Shown here in pieces: positions 1-11,535 of a DNA stretch of 64,000 bases (positions are counted from its first letter, which is position 1; each line of letters opens with the position of its first letter). The DNA is taken from assembly GCA_964019055.1 (NCBI GenBank), contig OZ025211.1, forward strand, positions 4,603,835 to 4,667,834, in the 5' to 3' direction. The notes beneath the pieces were generated by a model. The model had not been told where the DNA came from and did no database searches. It saw nothing but the letters and a program-made list of their open reading frames with translations. The position numbers and the translations under genes were made by a program. This stretch comes from Anthopleura xanthogrammica. Lineage: Eukaryota > Cnidaria > Anthozoa > Actiniaria > Actiniidae.

Positions 1-3000
1 TAAAAATAATCCTTGTTGGAATAACGGCTCATGTATGGATGGTGTGGACTCCTATAAGTGCGTTTGTCCAGAAGGATTCACTGGAACACTCTGTGAAGTG
101 GAAATTAAGCCATGTGACTCGTTCCCATGCTACAACGGAGGAACTTGCAAAAACAAGGTAACAAAATGGACAAAATTTTAAGGCCCTTTCCCAACCGCTT
201 TATCGAACCCTGTAGCAACCTCTGGGCTTTGGGCACGACTAACTCACAGATTGAATTGGAGCTCAGAAAAGACTGAGAAGGGGCCAGGATTTGTTTGCTT
301 TGGGTGTACGTAACGTTACGTTTTCCTATTTCAGTCATTTTCGTGGGTGCTGTTTTTAAATCTTGATAACATACATTTGTGTGGAGAAGACTCAAGCCAG
401 TTTTTCATACTAAGGCAAAATAGATCTTGCACTATTTATCATGAAATGTCTTCTTGCCCTCAACAATTTTTCTTTCTTTTTTTTTTAGGATAAACAGTAC
501 TTGTGTTCATGTCCATCTGGATTCACTGGACGAGATTGCGAAGTGAACATTAATGATTGTAAGCCGAAAAACCCATGTCATAACAATGGATCATGCTCTG
601 ATCTCGTATCAAACTACACCTGCACATGTGCTGCAGGATTTTATGGACGACATTGTGAAAACATCACTAACCATTGCATAAACTCGAACTGCAGTCAACA
701 CAGCAAATGTCTCAACCAGCCACTTGGCTTCAAATGCAACTGCACTGAAGGTTACTATGGACCAACTTGTGCACTTAAAGTTAAGCCTTGCACTTCAAGT
801 CCATGCATAAATGGAGCAACGTGCACTAATACAGATGAAGGATATAACTGTAGTTGCAGAGCTGGATACAGAGGAAACAGATGTGAACACAACATCGATG
901 AATGCCAAAGCCATATGTGCTTGAATAATGCAACGTGTATTGATCAAGTGAATGGATACATGTGCCTTTGCTGGGATGGTTTCAATGGCACACACTGCGA
1001 GCATCAACTCTATTCATGTAAAGATCAACCCTGTTTGAACAATGGTACATGTGTTGACGTTTTTGGTGGCTATAAGTGTGAATGTCCAGAAAGGTAAGCA
1101 AAATAATGATTTGTCGTCAAAGTGAAAGGAGGGCAAAGCACCAAAGGAAAAGCATGCAGGCTTTAGTTAACTGTAATGTTTTAAGAAACGTTTGGTATTT
1201 TGCAAGTAGAAAGCGAAAGGTACCCGACGAAAATGTTTCTTGAAGGACACCATACAAAAATCTCTCACACAATTTCATATGACAAGCCCTCTGAAAAACA
1301 AAACACAAAGCGCAAAGCGCAAACTATTGCACGTACAGGTGCATATGACACGGCCCCTAAGAAACACCAAGCCAGCTGCTAGCACTCTGTGTTATATGTG
1401 TGCAGCTATGTGTATCACACCCTGGTTCTTTTTGATATCTTAATGTCATATACTTTGTGCACCAGGTTTGGAGGTTTGAGATGTGAGGCAGATAAGAACC
1501 CATGCAAGACTAATCCATGCTTGAATGCGGGAACATGCAGAGAGTATAACATTACGTCCTTTAACTGCACTTGCGTTCCTGGATTTGAAGGCCAGACTTG
1601 TGACGTCAACATCAATGATTGTGCCTCTTCTCCTTGTCCACTGCACTCAAACTGTATTGATAAAGTCAATGGATATGAATGCAACTGTCATCAATCCCAC
1701 ACTGGAAAGCATTGCGAAATAGGTAAAATCATAAGTAAATCATGGTTTTCTGCGATACTTAATTTTGTCAAGAAGGCCAAAATATCATATCAGAATGATA
1801 CATTAAGTTTATTTTGTATAAAGTTGATTTCTTGCTTGCCTATTTGTTTTTTTTTTGTTTTTTGCTTATCTTCAACGCGTAATTCAGCATTTTTAATTTT
1901 GCCACCCACAGTTATAAATGACAACTTCGACCTGATGTTCCAAGACAAGTCAGATACTAGTTCCATTGAATTGAAAGACAGAAAAAACGTCCCAAACATG
2001 GAAAGCTTTACAATCGCATTTTGGGTAAAACCAGACGTCCGTTACAAGACTGGGACCATGTTTACATACATGGTACCTGAAAGCAAAGGAGAGCTGGTAG
2101 AGATTTCATTTACAGCGAATGTCATTAAAGTTCGTGTGAAGAACGACATCATTCATCATGAAAATACAATTCTTAATGGAAAATGGCATTTAATTGGCGT
2201 GTCTTGGAGCAGATTGCAAAACACTTTCAGCCTCTTTGTTGATGGACAAAATGTCAGAACACTATATCTTCACTCAGGTATGGATATCATTATGTTGTGA
2301 TGTCTTTTTCTCTTTATTTCGTTATTCTTGAGCACTGATTGTTTCATAACTCGAATTGGACATACTTTGTAGATGGCCATATATGGTTTGGCACTCCTTT
2401 CACTCAAAAATTACTCGACTGAACACTTTTTCTTGTCTCGCGAAGAAACATCTAGTACCTTTGAGGCCGCATGTGCAGGGCTTTTTTCATATTTTCTTCT
2501 GTGTTATATGAATATAAATATAATAATAAAGCGAGTTGCCGGCACTGACAATTCACTTAGTGGACATAGTGTTTTCTAATCTCGCTTCATGTTGCATTCC
2601 CTTGAGTGATATTTCTTTCTTTACCGGTTAGGCTTTATACATATCTATATGGCTAAAACCAGAGCAAAAAATCTTAACCTCAAGGGAATTAAATGAAGTC
2701 AGAAACCAAGTAGTTTAGGTGAATTACACCACACTAAGACTAGGTTATGAATTAAAATATACTTCGGTTTTTAGGGCCTTCTCTAAAGGGTGAAGGATGG
2801 ATCATACTGGGGCAAAAATACTCTTGGAGCAAAAAACAATACGTTGCTTCGGAATCTTTCGTGGGTATTCTGCATCAAGTCAACATCTGGAAGAACGCAG
2901 CCAATCAGGAATATATGTGGAATGCTGCGCACAAGTGTTCGTGGCCAATAGGAGGAGATGTCAATTCCTGGATCGGATTTATGTTTGGTACTAGAGGCAA

Positions 3001-6000
3001 CGTGGTGCGAAAGTTTCCCTCGTCCTGCAAAGGTAGGGAAAATATTCTCTTCAGTCTCACTGGGGCAGTATCGCGTTTCTCGATTAGGGGAAACATGCAA
3101 TAAAAAAAGGGTCGAAATGTTTGATCAAAATCAAATGGAACAAGAATAGGACAAATAAAAAGCGCTAAGCTTCACATGCAGTTCTTAGCATCATGTAATG
3201 ACCCCACGAAAATCCCACTTTCACATACCTCTAGTGCAAAACATTAGAAAGTTTTGCCAAGCTAGATGGCAGCCATGCAGCCATATACTCTAGACAGCGA
3301 CTCTCAGATTGCACTAGCAAAATTGCAAACGACGCAAGCAGTCCAAGATAGTTTCACCACTAATTTACATGATATTTTCTTTCTTTTAGCAGTAGATTTT
3401 GATTCACATTTCATGTAACTGATGTTTTCATCACTTATTTTTCCAGCACTGGAGCTTTGTATGCAAAACTGTACTCATTACGTCGACTGCAACAAGGAAG
3501 GAGACACTATGGTTTGCACGTGTCAAAAAGGGTTTACTGGTCGGTTGTGCGATATCAACATCAATGACTGTGTGTCAAATCCATGTGTGAACGGCAAATG
3601 TGTGGATGACATCGCGACTTATCGGTGTGAATGTCAGAGAGGCTTCTATGGTGAACGCTGTGAAAAGAAGCTGACAACTACTACGAAAGGTAAGTATTGA
3701 ACTTTCAAAAACAACATTGCTGCTTTTCATCATGTGGACTTTGGATGACCATTCCACCATCATTGAATGAAAAAGGTTTTTGAGACAGTACGGGCAAATG
3801 AGTTTCACCAGGGTCTGAATGAGGTTTACTAATAAACGTCAAATGTCCTAAAATTTAACTGACAACTTACAAAAAGCCTGAAATTTAACTGACAAATTCC
3901 TGAAATTTAACTGACAAATTACAAATAAGCGAAATTTGAACTGACAACTGACAGCTGGACCTCCCGGCCATTCCAGACCCTCTTTCACTAACAATCAATG
4001 CTAATGTACGAAAGTGTACAGTATTTTATTGGAAATGAAATATGAATTACCAGCCTTCATTTGAAATTACGAGTACAATTTTTTTAAATGAAGATATCGC
4101 ACACACGTTTAAAAACAACAAAGCCTTAGAATTGGACTAATAATGGAACACCACCTTTTTTTTTTTTGCAGAATGCCCAACTCTACCCAAACTACAAAAT
4201 GGAAAAATTGTCCAACGGACGTATGGAGGGAAGCACATGGCAACCCTGAAGTGCAATGACAACTATGGCTTCAAACCGGAAGATGTCACAAAGTACTCGT
4301 GTGGACCTGAAACAGACTGGAAATGGAACAGGAAGGAAGAGATTGCACTACCACGATGCCTGAGTAAGTATAAACAACTGGTAGAGATTGCTATTTCATG
4401 AAATTCCTGATCAAAATAGGGAATTTACAGGTACCAATGAACACTGCGCGTCTACATTCCAGATCACCTGGACGCAACGTGAGTATCAATTTTCAAAAAA
4501 AAATTCAGCCCTGCCGCAGAACATCAGTTCAGTGTGCAGCGAGTGCAAATGTCCAATTAATTTGATTGGCCACTAGACCTCACTGAGAAATATTTTCCTT
4601 ATGCTTTGCCTTCAGAATAGCTTGATATACTTGGCTCTTCTTTTTATTGTTTAGGTACTTCAGAGCCCATCGCAATACGTCACAAGTATGAAATGGTAAT
4701 ACCTCTGAACCCATCCAGCTGCCGAACGACACAACAGTATCAACGCCTCAGGTCCAGTTTCAAACGGGCTTTTATGATCTCCATCTCTACCCTAGACCAG
4801 CACAAGTGCTTTGCTTTGGGCAACTGTAAAATAGAAAATATCAATGCACCACGTTGTGGCCACGAGCCTCGAAGGCAAGCAAGGGCTTTCGTAGAGAACT
4901 TGGAAATAGATTTTGAATTAATGTTTTCAGAATGGGGAAATTCCTCCCAACATTCAACAGTCACCGAAAATGCTGAAGCAGTTGCCTTTCAACTTAGCTA
5001 CGCCGTTTCCATTGGTAACTTTACGATGGTGATCGATGGCACGCCAGTTAAGCCCCGTGGGTCTTCTTTGAAGCTGGTATCAAAAAGACATCAATGCAAG
5101 GATGGTTATATAAACAGCAACACTTCTTGTGGTGAGATATAAGTTCATTTCCCTGTTTTGCATTTATCGCCCCTTGTAAGGGAATCCGGAATGATGCTGG
5201 ATACCGGATTCCAAGGGCTGGATTCCGGATTCCACGGGCTGGATTCTGGATTCCAAGGGCTGGATTCTGGATTCCAAGGGCTGGATTCTGGATTCCAAGG
5301 GCTGGATTCTGGATTCCAAAGGCTGGATTCTGGATTCCAAGGGCTGGATTCTGGATTCCAAAGGCTGGATTCTGGATTCCAAGGGCTGGATTCTGGATTC
5401 CAAGGGCTGGATTCTGGATTCCAAGGGCTGGATTCTGGATTCCAAAGGCTGGATTCTGGATTCCAAGGGCTGGATTCTGGATTCCAAGGGCTGGATTCTG
5501 GATTCCAAAGGCTGGATTCTGGATTCCAAGGGCTGGATTCTGGATTCCAAGGGCTGGATTCTGGATTCCAAGGGCTGGAATCTGGATTCCACGGGCTGGA
5601 TTCTGGATTCCACGGGCTGGATTCTGGATTCCAAGGGCTGGATTCCGGATTCCAAGGGCTGGATTGCGGATTCTATGGGCTGGATTCCGGATTCAATGGG
5701 CTGGATTCCGGATTACAAGATTCCCTTACATGGGGCGAATTTCAAACAGCTTGGGAATAAAAAAATACCTAGGCCTTGTAGGGAATATTTTTAACTCCTT
5801 TTCTTTGTGCGCAGTTGCTTGTCCTGCTGGAACACACCTGCACTCCAACTTCAAAGACTGTGTCCTATGTCCAGTCGGTCAGTACCAAGATATGGAAGGG
5901 AAAATGACGTGTACGAAATGCGCTGAGGGACACTCGACAAAAACCGAAGGAGCAACCAGAAAAGATCAATGCTACGAAGGTACTTGAATCTATACATCCA

Positions 6001-8842
6001 AGCAGTTCAAGTTACTACCAGTTACGTCTAATCAGTTGTCATGTTAAAATTCGGATTGTCATAGTCATGCATCTTGTTGAGCGGTTGAGCTAGATAGCAA
6101 TAGAACATGAAATTTTTTAAACTCAAATATTCTGAAGTAGGCGTTTCTGGACAAAATAACAGTTTTTGGCGATATTTTTGCTTCTGGAAGAGTAAAATAT
6201 CAAAGCTACAATCGGTTTTGTTCCAAGAATTTAAAAAGTGGTAACAGTAGTGGACTTTCGAGAAAAATCTTACCAGGCAGGTTTTGGACAGAAAAAGTTT
6301 ATTTCACACGAGGCATCATGATTTCTTGCTAAATGAGAAATTTTGGTATAAATGTTTCCTCTTGTTTTATTTTTTTACTTAAATAAGAAGAAGATTTTCC
6401 AATAACAAGAGTGAATTTCTTCCATGTCTCGAAAAAGAGCAAAAATTGTAAAAATATCAAGGCTAAAATTGTGTAGGTAAGAAATTAGCTTGCCAGAGTT
6501 AATTTGAACCAGGATAAAATGTATTAAGAAATTTCTTAATACATCGGACCAGGCTAAAATATAGATTTTCTATACATTAGAGGTCTTTTGTATAGTTTTT
6601 CATTGTAGTGGCCTTTTATTTTTTCATCGGTTTTGAGAATGATTGCAAAACATACATTCATAATAATGCTCTCAAAGTTGTTGGTTCACTCAAAGTCACA
6701 ATCATTGTTTTCTTTCTTTAAGGGGGGGGGGGGGGGGGGGGGGAGGAGCTCAGGTTTCGGCCTCGAGTCAAATGAGTAATTATTTCGTTTTGTTTTAGAA
6801 ACAGGAACACCCTTGTGGAAATATCTTGTAGCTGTACTATTGCTGCTGTTAGTGGTAGTGATAGTTATTATTGTGGTAGTAGTCAAAAGGTAAGGACTGC
6901 GACATTGTATTAGCCTGCGTGCATCCGGAACGTAACTGTGGTTAAGTCCACCGTCTTAACCAGAGTTAAAGTCGGTCTGCACGTAGGCTACATTGCATTA
7001 GTAAACCAAACTTTAGCTAAGGGATGATGGTACATGGGGAAAGGGCAGATACTGAAGAGTTACGGAAATATTATCCATGCAAAAAAACTTGATCCATAAT
7101 GAGCTGCAGGCATACCCTGCAATTATTGCTCGTGCTGGAAACTTACTGCTTCCGGGGCGCACATGTACAGCTGTCAGCGCGAGGGGAATGTGCACATCTA
7201 GCAACAACAATGTCGGTAACAACTTCCAGCGTTAGTTGATCAACTAAAGACGGAGAAAAAAGTTCAAATGATTGAATTAGTCGCAGCGGCAACATTTCAT
7301 TTGTTTGAAAACTACACTTCTATACGTACCAATGTAAATGATTTGATAGAAGCTGCAAGTTTTTCACGTAATAGATCAAAAACGAGTGCGAGTGTTTGAT
7401 CAGGGAATCCAAACACCGAGAAGCGGATGAAAGCACGAGGCCGAAGGCCGAGTGCTTTCATCCGTTTCGAGGTGTTTGGATTCCCTGATCAAACACGAAG
7501 CACGAGTTTTTGATCTGACTTCTCAGTCTCATTATAATTCATTTGTTTTTGAATCTCTGGAGGAAAACTTCTCAAGCTCATTAATAATTCATTATCTCAG
7601 GGACCAATTAGAACTTTGTATTTCAGTCACGTGCATAGGTCTTAATCTATTCTATAATATATAACATCAACCCAAAATTGTCAACGAATTCATTGTTAGT
7701 TTAGTTGGTAATACACTAGAATATCAAGGCAGAGGTTCCCGGTTCGAGTCCCAGGACGTCCAAGATAAAATATAACATAAAAATAAAATGTTAGATAAAA
7801 AGGTAAGACAGGTGAAAAAGGAGAAAACGGTGGAGAATAAAGAAAAAAAAAGAGAGTGTAAGGAAAAAAAAGAGAGAGTGAAATCAATGAGAATTGCTTT
7901 TATGCTAATTTATACAGTGTCTTGATCAGTGTTTGATCGGTGTATCAAGACCTATGCACGTGACTGAAATACAAAGTTCTAATTGGTCCCTGACATCATG
8001 AATTATTAATGAGTTTGAGAATGAAATATGAAAAATTATGTTGGGAGCGCAAAACCACCAAAATTACAAAATTACACTGAGGTAGAGCTGTAGCTCAAGC
8101 TTAGTCTCGCACGTATTCTAGCGACCTCAGATGTTGCCTTAGAGGAAGGCACACAATGCGTATATGTAGTATTTAGTACCAACCATAAATATACACCACC
8201 ATCATCATCATCATCATTATCATCTATATTTATCATCCACTGTTGGAGCAGGTTGGGTGCCCAGGATTCTTTTCAATATGAGCGAAAATCGTGTTTTATA
8301 TTATTTTCATTATTATTATGGACCTCAAGCAATAACATCAATGTTTTTTAAATTGAAGGAAAATGAGGCCAGACGCCAAGAGTGTCCATAATCATGATCC
8401 TTACTCGACTTTAGACCGCTGTGCCCGCAAGCAGCAAGAAAACAAGGGATATGATGAAAGTGAAGGTCATTACAATACATTAATGCGTACTTTGCCTTAC
8501 CAAGGAGGTCCACAAGCTGTGAGAAACAGCCAAGGAAGCCAAAGATATGGTGTAAGCCAACAGTTCTCGACATTTATGGGTCAGGAGCAATTTTCACAGA
8601 TAAAAGCTGGGGGCAGCCAAGAAAACCAAGGTTACGATGAAAGTGGAGATGCAACTGGCAAAAAGAATGGGGAACAAATTTATGAAGAAATAACCGACAA
8701 TAATCAAAGAACATCTGATAAAAAAATGAGCCAGGTTCCAAAATACGAAAATGCGGAAACGGGAACGGGAAGGCCTTCGAACTCACCACAGTATGAAAAC
8801 AATGGAATGAATTTTACGACGTTTGGCGAGTCTAAGGTCTAA
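1..8842 (+). CDS. EGF / LamG-pentraxin / sushi / GCC2_GCC3 single-pass membrane protein, 5' end outside window
   Basis: Twelve exons splice in phase: 1-157 (enters mid-gene), 489-1093, 1466-1722, 1912-2277, 2775-3032, 3447-3689, 4172-4363, 4431-4478, 4655-5131, 5815-5979, 6799-6889 and 8359-8842 (TAA). About 1113 residues lie in the window. Order of modules: about ten EGF repeats, several of calcium-binding type (NINDC, NIDEC); a LamG/pentraxin-like domain in exons 4-5 with FWVKPD and WHLIGVSWS; two more EGFs; a sushi domain (ECPTLPKLQNG, exon 7); an unassigned 175-residue segment with conserved-looking cysteines (exons 8-9); a GCC2_GCC3-type cysteine module (CPVGQY, exon 10); one hydrophobic helix (exon 11); and a 160-residue cytoplasmic tail with seven tyrosine motifs. 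The architecture recalls SVEP1/polydom and fibropellins, but those lack this membrane anchor and tail as far as I know. Extracellular adhesion or receptor function is inferred. The true start and any N-terminal domains are outside the window. Confidence 0.85.
3847..3950. repeat. Short tandem repeat in intron, unit around AAATTTAACTGACAA
   Basis: Four imperfect copies of a 22-35 bp unit with the core AAATTTAACTGACAA lie in the intron between the second post-LamG EGF exon and the sushi exon. No coding signal is seen. Confidence 0.8.
5197..5721. repeat. 21-bp minisatellite, 25 copies, intronic
   Basis: Twenty-five head-to-tail copies of a 21-bp unit (core GGGCTGGATTCTGGATTCCA) fill the intron between exons 9 and 10 of the EGF/sushi gene. 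The unit is a multiple of three, so the + strand reads as a stop-free heptad (LDSGFQG) and the - strand as another (IQPLESR). The preceding exon has a good donor at 5132 and a stop shortly after, so I treat the array as intronic. Copies differ mainly at one G/A position (FQG or FQR), with divergent units at the ends (for example LDCGFYG). That is the usual pattern for unequal exchange. Confidence 0.93.
6799..6889 (+). other. Transmembrane exon of the EGF/sushi protein
   Basis: This exon encodes about 30 residues, beginning ETGTPLWKY. A run of some 22 leucine, valine and isoleucine residues follows, and the exon ends at VVVK before the basic R/K pair that opens the next exon. This is a classic single-pass helix with a stop-transfer charge cluster. 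It is phase 1 in and phase 2 out, and it is the only membrane segment seen in the in-window protein. It places the EGF and sushi domains outside the cell and the last exon inside. Confidence 0.85.
7373..7516. repeat. Foldback (palindromic) element
   Basis: The ends match as inverted copies (AGATCAAAAACGAG... and ...CTCGTGCTTCGTG with GTTTTTGATCT). The arms are about 65-70 bp and meet at CGAGGCCGAAGGCCG. The element lies in the long intron before the tail exon. It has no coding capacity and resembles a MITE or foldback element. Confidence 0.85.
7517..8035. repeat. Second inverted-repeat element with about 100-bp arms
   Basis: The block at 7595-7645 (core GGGACCAATTAGAACTTTG) recurs inverted at 7945-7995. 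The flanking ATTAATAATTCAT blocks are also inverted. The middle holds a tRNA-like B box and an A/G-rich stretch. It directly abuts the foldback at 7373-7516, so the two may be one nested insertion. It is intronic. Confidence 0.8.
7686..7762 (+). repeat. Degenerate tRNA-like (SINE-head) sequence
   Basis: An A-box-like TAGTTTAGTTGG is followed about 40 nt later by a B-box match GGTTCGAGTCC. The acceptor and T stems do not pair well, so this is not a functional tRNA. It is more likely the internal Pol III promoter of a tRNA-derived SINE carried inside the surrounding inverted-repeat element. Confidence 0.4.
8359..8842 (+). other. Cytoplasmic-tail exon with multiple phosphotyrosine-type motifs
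   Basis: The final coding exon gives 160 polar residues with tyrosines in PYSTL (codon 8402), GYDES (8450), HYNTL (8471), a second GYDES, IYEEI (8681), KYENA (8744) and QYENN (8792). In general signalling knowledge YEEI is the preferred Src-family SH2 ligand, YxN fits Grb2 SH2 binding, and YxxL/I occurs in ITAM/ITIM-type motifs. The spacing of the two YxxL sites is too long for a classical ITAM. A docking role is inferred from motifs only. Confidence 0.75.
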
Positions 8843-8870
8843 AATGAACTGCCGTCGAGCGACGCGTCTA

Positions 8871-8998
8871 CAGTAGCTTTGGACTTTCAAAATCGCAATT
8901 CAATAACCCATGCAGTTTTGTACATACAGCTATGATTAGCTTTAGACTTTCAAAAACGCAATTCAATAACCCAGTTTTGTACACACAGCTGTACTTCA
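8871..8998. repeat. Imperfect tandem duplication in the 3' UTR
   Basis: A block of about 60-65 bp (core CGCAATTCAATAACCCA, followed by a GTTTTGTACAYACAGCT block) occurs twice in direct orientation just after the stop codon of the EGF/sushi gene. It is presumably transcribed as 3' UTR. A possible AATAAA signal follows at 9069-9074. Confidence 0.8.
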
Positions 8999-9258
8999 GT
9001 ACTGCATACTGAATAGTGCATTCCAAGACCGAAACACATTTTGGCTCATGTAACATTGTCTAAAGTAAAATAAATGATAATTACTCATTTTATATGTTAT
9101 ATAATATATTTATATATAATGCATTCCATCCGAAACAATACACTAGATACATATAGAGAGCAAATCGCTGTATATTTACTTTTTATTTCAAATCCATAAC
9201 ACCCACAATGCCCTTTGGTCTTGGAATGCACTATTCAGTTTCAGTATGCAGTATTCAG
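8999..9258. repeat. Inverted-repeat element spanning the 3' UTR end
   Basis: TACTGCATACTGAATAGTGC with CATTCCAAGACC near 9000-9032 recurs as its reverse complement at about 9219-9256. The arms are about 35-40 bp and enclose about 190 bp of AT-rich DNA that includes the likely poly(A) signal of the upstream gene. Confidence 0.8.
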
Positions 9259-9916
9259 CGTTTTTTGAAATAGCTGTTTATTCATGAACATCACATTGCT
9301 TGCAGAACGTGTGGCTAAAATGCATGTAAAATATCCTTGACCACATATTTTTGTATGTACTGTAATAATGATATTTTTGACCAGCGTCTACAGTAGGTTA
9401 GGACTTCAGTTTAGCTAAAGATCTAAAACTGTTATGTACATATGCTCATAAACAATTATTGCTTGCCTAGTCAGTGCAGATCGTGTGACTAGAATGCAAA
9501 ATAGTAATATCCTTGACCACATGTTTTTTTAAGTTATCACAGTAAAAAAAATTTTTGCTCAATCAAAAACAGGCAAATCTATTGGAGTGATTTCATTAAA
9601 CCCACAAAATTAGTCTAACTGGCATTAGTAGACAATAGTTCTATTGTTTTTATATTTGACTAGCTATAGTGTGCCTTCACTTAGAGTATTTTCCATTAAC
9701 CCGTGAAACAAAGTGTACTAATTAGAGCTAGTGTAATAGTCAGATAAGCCTGACAATTATAGAAAAATAAAATTAGAGTGAGGTAGTGCTAAATAAGTGT
9801 TTATGAAAACCGCTCTAAGACATGAAATAAAGATAAGTTGTCAAAGTATGATATCCAAATAGACAATAGAAAACAATATGGAAATAAAATCTAACGAAGA
9901 AAAATTATAGAAAACA

Positions 9917-10073
9917 GGGGCGGATCCAGGATTTCGTTCAGGGAGGGGTGCAGGGCACAAAGTCAGTCCAGGGAGGGGTGCAACCCTCAGAATAAAAGAA
10001 AGAAATTATTTCATATTGGGTATCTTCAAGATGGGGGAAGGGGGGATAGCTCAGGGGGGATTCCTGCTAAGCC
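9917..10073. repeat. Truncated copy of the GGGGCGGATCCAGG element family
   Basis: It begins GGGGCGGATCCAGG. It shares its internal blocks in the same order (GTTCAGGGAGGG, GCACAAAGTCAG, TGCAACCCTCAGAAT, ATTGGGTATCTTCAA) with the reverse strand of the complete copy at 13194-13388. The second terminus is missing here. Confidence 0.85.
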
Positions 10074-10357
10074 AGCTGAGTTTATCACCTTCCCCGAAAG
10101 GAATTATGGGTCACTATTTTTGGTTAGCATTTTTCTAGCATTTTCCGAGTATGCAATGTAGACTTTTCTGATTGAAATAAAATTCCGCCATGAGTTCGAC
10201 TAGCGTTCACGATTAATTTAAAGAACTCGTACTTCATAAATTCTCTTGGCAGAATAATGGGAAATGCTAATCAAAATACGATGTCGAATCCTCAATTCTG
10301 ATTGGTTGACCTTGAGTTTGTTCTGAACGTCAACTCAGCTGGAGTCTACGAGTCTAA

Positions 10358-10529
10358 TAGCTCACTCTCGATATTCTGGTTGGGTGATCACGAACAAAGC
10401 AATTCAAAGCGAGGTTCTGGGGAAACAAAAGAATATATTAAGATTATTTCATTGTTTCCCCCGAGCCTCGTCGTGAATTGCTTTATGTGTGATCACTCAA
10501 CCAGAATATCGAAAGTGGGCTATTGTTAA
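10358..10529. repeat. Foldback element
   Basis: The arms of about 70 bp run inward from TAGCTCACTCTCGATATTCT and its near reverse complement AGAATATCGAAAGTGGGCTA. Both include a GTGATCAC block and a GGGGAAACAA/TTGTTTCCCC block. The open frame across it is only a by-product of the palindrome. Confidence 0.85.
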
Positions 10530-10859
10530 TTGTACAAGTTATGGTGCTCCAGTGTATCATTGTGATTGGAATCATTACAAATCTTTTGGTTATATTTATG
10601 TTTATTGGAATGATTTTCAAGATATTTTGTTGATACCACTCAATTTATTTTGGGTACAAAACTTTTGATCAGCTAAATAACTTTACTTAAATATTAAATT
10701 TACAACTTTACTCATGAGAAAAACAATTTTTAGAAAATTGGGAACAAAATGAACGTTTACGTGTAATTTAATTTAAATGAGAAAATTGTTGTAGCAAAAC
10801 AAATTTAAACACAAATAAAATATACTAGTATAAATAATACTTTGAACATTATTTTGTTC

Positions 10860-11060
10860 AATAGACATTTTTAGCTTGGGTGGTTTGTTGTCCCATTACA
10901 GACCACGTGTCATTCTCTTGAGAATAAGATTCTTTGTTTGAGGTGTATCCATATTCATGTGTCTTCTAATGCGCAACCGTTGAACAAAGAAATAATACTA
11001 TAGGGAATTACACGTGGTCTGAAATGGGACAACAAACTGCCCAGGCTAAAAAGGTCTATA
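10860..11060. mobile_element. MITE-like element, family A copy 1 (ATAGACCTTTTTGGCTTGGG-type ends)
   Basis: The terminal inverted repeats are ATAGACATTTTTAGCTTGGG and CCAGGCTAAAAAGGTCTAT. Inner inverted blocks read GTCCCATTACAGACCACGTG and CACGTGGTCTGAAATGGGAC. Two further copies with the same ends and inner CATTTCAGAC block lie at 20132-20303 and 38412-38578. There is no coding capacity, so it would be a non-autonomous element. Confidence 0.85.
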
Positions 11061-11417
11061 TAGAGCAATTTTAAGACTCAACAATATGGTGAATTTATGG
11101 TTAAATTTCTAGATGACATCAGAAAACAACAATCCGAATGATTTTGCTTAACAAATAATAAATAACATTGTCATTACCATTTTAAGAATAGTACGACATA
11201 TAAATTGTTCTTTATTTAAGTTTCTTCAAAACACAAGAGGAAAGCATTTCAGTGTTAAAATGGCAATAGTAATAATGGTAGAATCTAAGTAAGGGAGAAA
11301 CTGAAGGTAATGTAATGTAATTTTAGGCTCAACTTTCAGGTGACGAAACAGGGATCAATTTTCTTCCTTTATGGACTTATGGCTAGCAAACTGTAGACTT
11401 CACTATCCATATGGTTT

Positions 11418-11535
11418 TGCAGATAGAGCGAAAACAATATATCCGTGAAATATAAATTACTAAATAGTACAAAAATTGTACTATTTAGTAATAACTAATG
11501 TTTCACGGATATATTATTTGCACTCTATGGTTTTA
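11418..11535. repeat. Foldback element
   Basis: The sequence is nearly symmetric around AAATTGTAC: ATATATCCGTGAAA and TTACTAAATAGTACAA on the left are mirrored by TTGTACTATTTAGTAA and TTTCACGGATATAT on the right. It lies in intergenic DNA. Confidence 0.85.

Noticed and set aside
5158..5760. 200-codon + strand frame of LDSGFQG heptads and its - strand counterpart
   Set aside because: The preceding exon has a good donor at 5132 and a stop in the read-through frame; the next exon at 5815 joins in phase. The frame is a property of the 21-bp repeat.
7686..7762. Functional tRNA gene
   Set aside because: There are only A and B boxes; the acceptor and T stems do not pair.
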